Source of the DNA: Balneolaceae bacterium
GTDB taxonomy: Bacteria; Bacteroidota; Rhodothermia; Balneolales; Balneolaceae
Reading direction: 5' to 3'
NCBI GenBank assembly: GCA_007123985.1
Contig: SLGA01000193.1
Coordinates: 1 to 8,608, forward strand
Length of the DNA: 8,608 bases
Position numbers and translations under genes: made by a program. Within the stretch, counting starts at the first letter, position 1. Every line of letters starts with the position of its first letter. The notes under the pieces are model-generated. The model was given only the letters and a program-made list of their open reading frames with translations. It was not told the DNA's origin and made no database searches. This document shows positions 6,562 to 8,608 of this stretch, piece after piece.

Positions 6562-7938
6562 TTATTGAACGGATCTCAGATTACCGTCAGTATCTGTGAG
6601 AAAAAAGAACATATTACGACCGCCTGTAGATTGATCAAATAAACCGTCGGTTGATTCGGTCCACCCGGTTACGGCAATTTCGTTTAGTGATGTTTGAACT
6701 ACTGATGCGGCAATTTCGGAGGCAGAACCACCGTATGTGTTTGTCCAGAGAAGATTTCCTGAAAGATCCAATTTGGCAAGAAATACATCGTTATTTCCCT
6801 GAATCAGGTCTTCAAAATCACCGTTGTTTGATCGGGCTTCACCGGTAATAATGTATTGATTATTAGCAGTCTGTATGGCATCAAATGCAGCATCATCGCT
6901 GCTGCCACCGATTGTACGAACCCATTCGATATTATAGTTTGATGATAGTTTCATTAAAAAAGCATCTCTGCTGCTATCATCTCTGCTGAAAATTCCGGTT
7001 GAAGAATCGGTACTTCCTGCAATTATAAATCCACCATCTTCCGTTTGGCTTATGGATCTGCCAACATCAGTGCCTTCACCTGCATAACTGATGAGGGAAA
7101 TGAACTGACCGAAAATATCTAATTCGAGTGAGAAAACTCCAGAGCCACCGGCGTTAAAACCTGAAAAGTTTCCATTTTGGGATTGATGAGTACCGGTTAT
7201 AACTACACCGTTTCGCACGGATATGGCTATGTCAAATGCTTCATCGGCTGATGACCCACCTGCGGTACGTGTCCAGTTCGGTTCACCGTTTAAATCTGTA
7301 AATATCACAAATGCATCGCGGCTGGTATTATCTTTTGTGAAAAAAGTGAGATCGTTCGATTGTGTGGAACCTGTAACGAAATAACCATTTCCGGGTGCTT
7401 CAATTACAGCATTGGCGGAATCATTACCCGAGCCGCCATATTTTCTGGCCCAAATCAATCCTCCATCCGGGTTTACCTTCATCAGAAAAAGATCTGTACC
7501 TCCACGGTTTTGGCCGGAAAAGTTACCTGTGTTCGAATCACTTGAACCTGCTATCACAAAATTCCCGACACGATCTTCTATAACATGATTAGCAATATCT
7601 GTACCATTGCCGCCATAGGTTCTGATCCATTCAACCGAACCGTTTGCCCGGAGTTTGGTGAGGTGGATATCTCGCTGACCGATTCCTAAACCCTGGAAAT
7701 CACCATTGTCTGATGTTGTACTTCCGGTTATCAGAAAGCCGCCATCTGATGTCTGGATGATGTTTGAGGCTTCATCCTGGCCGGAACCTCCAATAATTTT
7801 TGCACCCGCTTCACCATTCAGATCACCGTTATCATCATTGCCACCAATCGGTTCAAGATTGCATGCAGAGAAAAAAGCCACTACGGTTAATAAGATCAAC
7901 TGCTTAAAAACCCTAAAAGGTGAACTGTTTGTAAACAT
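6562..7938 (-). CDS. Predicted lipoprotein with seven ~59-residue repeats, probable beta-propeller
   Basis: A 458-residue predicted lipoprotein of unknown role. Residues 8-25 form a basic then hydrophobic signal sequence ending FFSAC, with C26 as the likely lipidated cysteine, so it should be exported and membrane-anchored. A short Gly/Asn/Asp-rich linker follows. From residue 50 the chain consists of seven repeats whose YGG-like starts fall at 50, 109, 168, 227, 286, 344 and 403. Each unit runs GGSxxDxA, then an Ile-rich strand, DGGFxITGST, SxxNGxF, DxFLxKL, and ends in W-x-R-T/N. Seven such units fit a closed seven-bladed propeller of the delta-60/SBBP-like kind. No enzyme residues and no type IX secretion C-terminal domain are seen. 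The ATG at 7938 directly precedes the signal peptide. It follows the FKBP gene by 60 bp in the same direction and could be co-transcribed with it. A binding or surface role is an inference. Confidence 0.88.
   Translation of the reverse strand: MFTNSSPFRVFKQLILLTVVAFFSACNLEPIGGNDDNGDLNGEAGAKIIGGSGQDEASNIIQTSDGGFLITGSTTSDNGDFQGLGIGQRDIHLTKLRANGSVEWIRTYGGNGTDIANHVIEDRVGNFVIAGSSDSNTGNFSGQNRGGTDLFLMKVNPDGGLIWARKYGGSGNDSANAVIEAPGNGYFVTGSTQSNDLTFFTKDNTSRDAFVIFTDLNGEPNWTRTAGGSSADEAFDIAISVRNGVVITGTHQSQNGNFSGFNAGGSGVFSLELDIFGQFISLISYAGEGTDVGRSISQTEDGGFIIAGSTDSSTGIFSRDDSSRDAFLMKLSSNYNIEWVRTIGGSSDDAAFDAIQTANNQYIITGEARSNNGDFEDLIQGNNDVFLAKLDLSGNLLWTNTYGGSASEIAASVVQTSLNEIAVTGWTESTDGLFDQSTGGRNMFFFLTDTDGNLRSVQ
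6565..7791 (-). repeat. Seven tandem coding repeats of about 177 bp
   Basis: Units, from first to last in the protein, are 7791-7615, 7614-7438, 7437-7261, 7260-7084, 7083-6910, 6909-6733 and 6732-6565. Six are 58 or 59 codons and the last is 56. The amino-acid pattern is kept, but the DNA has diverged, so this is an old internal duplication and not a recent array. Units 3, 4 and 7 have lost the xFLxKL strand consensus (AFVIFT, VFSLEL, MFFFLT). Confidence 0.85.
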
Positions 7939-7998
7939 GGCAGCAGATTAAGATTAATTGTAGCAGAGGCAGTGAGTACAGATGCTCTGAGTACCTCT

Positions 7999-8406
7999 TT
8001 AATTTATATTGACTAGTTCAACATCAAAAACAAGTACTGACTCTCTGGGGATTGCATTAGATTGTAATTGATCTGAACCGATATCAGCTGGTATGAATAA
8101 CTGGTACTTTGCACCGGTTTGCATTAGTTGTAACCCTTCAGCAAAACCAGAAATAAATCCACTCACAGGACTAGGATCGGTAGTTGTATTTCCGGGAGTT
8201 CGATCAAAAACGTATCCATTTGTGAATGTTCCGGTATATCTGATCACTACATTACTAGTGGCACCGGGTGACTCTCCATCACCCTCTTCGATTACACGGT
8301 ACTGGAGGCCGGAATCGGTAACTGTAATATCATCTTGTTGCGCATTGGCTTCCAGAAACTGAGCCGGATCTCTCAGGAATGAATCGAGTTTCATATTGAA
8401 AATCAA
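7999..8406 (-). CDS. FKBP-type peptidyl-prolyl cis-trans isomerase, probably lacking its natural N-terminus
   Basis: Catalyses cis-trans isomerization of Xaa-Pro bonds. The linker FLEANAQ then DSGLQYRVIEEGDG (17-44) is typical of the segment just before the FKBP domain in FkpA/Mip-like proteins. The domain follows: VVIRYTGTFTNGYVFD (53-68) with Y57, F67 and D68, VSGFISGFAEGLQLM (81-95), and VLVFDVELV (124-132). The usual Trp of the GWxEGL motif is Phe88, and the GYG Tyr is replaced in IGSDQ, so activity may be reduced. The frame can open at TTG 8406 or, more plausibly, ATG 8394. Homologues of this type in the group normally begin with a signal peptide or lipobox, absent here; the frame stays open further upstream into DNA that encodes another gene on the plus strand. 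The 5' end is thus probably lost at a junction near 8400. It could instead be a genuine short cytoplasmic FKBP. Confidence 0.8.
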   Translation of the reverse strand: MIFNMKLDSFLRDPAQFLEANAQQDDITVTDSGLQYRVIEEGDGESPGATSNVVIRYTGTFTNGYVFDRTPGNTTTDPSPVSGFISGFAEGLQLMQTGAKYQLFIPADIGSDQLQSNAIPRESVLVFDVELVNIN

Positions 8407-8408
8407 TA
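8394..8408. repeat. Short hairpin at the junction between two 5'-truncated genes
   Basis: TATTGA (8394-8399), spacer AAA (8400-8402), TCAATA (8403-8408) is a perfect 6-bp inverted repeat. It lies exactly where FKBP coding on the minus strand ends and KamA-family coding on the plus strand begins. A fold-back at such a short palindrome is a known route to inverted chimeric joins, in the cell or during multiple-displacement amplification. Confidence 0.45.
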
Positions 8409-8608
8409 CAGACCCATTTTGAATCGCCCATGGAGGTAACCCCCGAGTCGAAAGCAGGTATTGCCCGGCTTACCGCTGCCGGCTGGACGGTAACCAATCA
8501 GCTTGTGTTTACTGCTCCTGCAAGCAGACGGGGACACACAAACAAATTAAGGAAGGTGCTTAACGATATTGGAGTATTGCCTTACTATACTTTTTCAGTA
8601 AAAGGATA
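8400..8608 (+). CDS. KamA-family (lysine 2,3-aminomutase-like) radical SAM protein, internal fragment
   Basis: An open plus-strand frame follows a TGA at 8397-8399 and runs off the right edge. It reads QTHFESPMEVTPESKAG, then a segment ending LPYYTFSVKG. This is the part of KamA-type aminomutases after the radical SAM core, where family members have a THxNHPxEITPE-like stretch, an N-Q-x-V strand and a VxPYY strand. The CxxxCxxC cluster and the N-terminal couple of hundred residues that should precede it are missing: the DNA to the left encodes FKBP on the other strand. The first ATG in the frame, at 8430, is an internal methionine of the conserved stretch and not a real start. The gene is therefore 5'-truncated by a rearrangement or a chimeric join; its 3' end lies outside the window. 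The PLP lysine region would also lie outside, so its substrate cannot be judged. Confidence 0.7.

Noticed and set aside
6565..7791. Regular spaced repeats considered as a CRISPR array or recent tandem duplication.
   Set aside because: The repeats are coding, 177 bp long, conserved at protein level but diverged in DNA, as expected for propeller blades.
7973..7994. Direct repeat TGAGTAC (7973-7979 and 7988-7994) between the FKBP and propeller genes.
   Set aside because: Two 7-bp copies only, no clear promoter or hairpin associated; not distinguishable from chance.
8093..8362. Plus-strand frame of 89 codons upstream of the KamA fragment, considered as its missing N-terminal part.
   Set aside because: It is antisense to a well-supported FKBP domain, is in a different context from the KamA frame and shows no radical SAM CxxxCxxC motif.

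Overview
The window reads as chromosome of a Gram-negative bacterium of the Bacteroidota/Balneolota/Rhodothermota group. The grounds are moderate GC, mostly weak Shine-Dalgarno signals, one candidate promoter of Bacteroidota type (TTTG followed by TACATTTA) and the general flavour of the proteins. This placement is an inference. No tRNA, rRNA, CRISPR array, insertion sequence or phage gene was seen.

Left part (1-4911): a glucosylglycerate block. A GH13_18 phosphorylase very close in motifs to glucosylglycerate phosphorylase (YcjM type) runs rightward at 96-1865. Facing it tail to tail, only 4 bp away, is a leftward three-gene operon: a degenerate M20-family protein (3751-4911), a GT81 glucosyl-3-phosphoglycerate synthase (2787-3758) and a HAD-superfamily hydrolase (1870-2772). 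GpgS would make glucosyl-3-phosphoglycerate from NDP-glucose and 3-phosphoglycerate. The HAD protein is a candidate for removing the phosphate, but its motif I is of dehalogenase type (DxYGT). The phosphorylase would return glucosylglycerate to glucose-1-phosphate and glycerate. Together these suggest a build-and-recycle cycle for a compatible solute or carbon reserve. The M20 protein has lost key catalytic and metal-binding residues and may be a pseudoenzyme.

Middle part (4912-7938): a 178-bp leader with a 7-bp dyad, then leftward miaB (tRNA 2-methylthio modification), a 113-bp gap with a stem-loop, and a predicted lipoprotein built from seven repeats of 58-59 residues, probably a seven-bladed beta-propeller.

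Right part (7939-8608): a short FKBP-type prolyl isomerase on the minus strand. Head to head with it, starting abruptly near 8400, is the interior of a KamA-family radical SAM gene on the plus strand. Both appear to be cut at their 5' sides at the same point, and a 6-bp inverted repeat with a 3-nt spacer lies exactly there. This looks like a rearrangement or an assembly/amplification chimera, so gene order to the right of about 8400 should be treated with caution.
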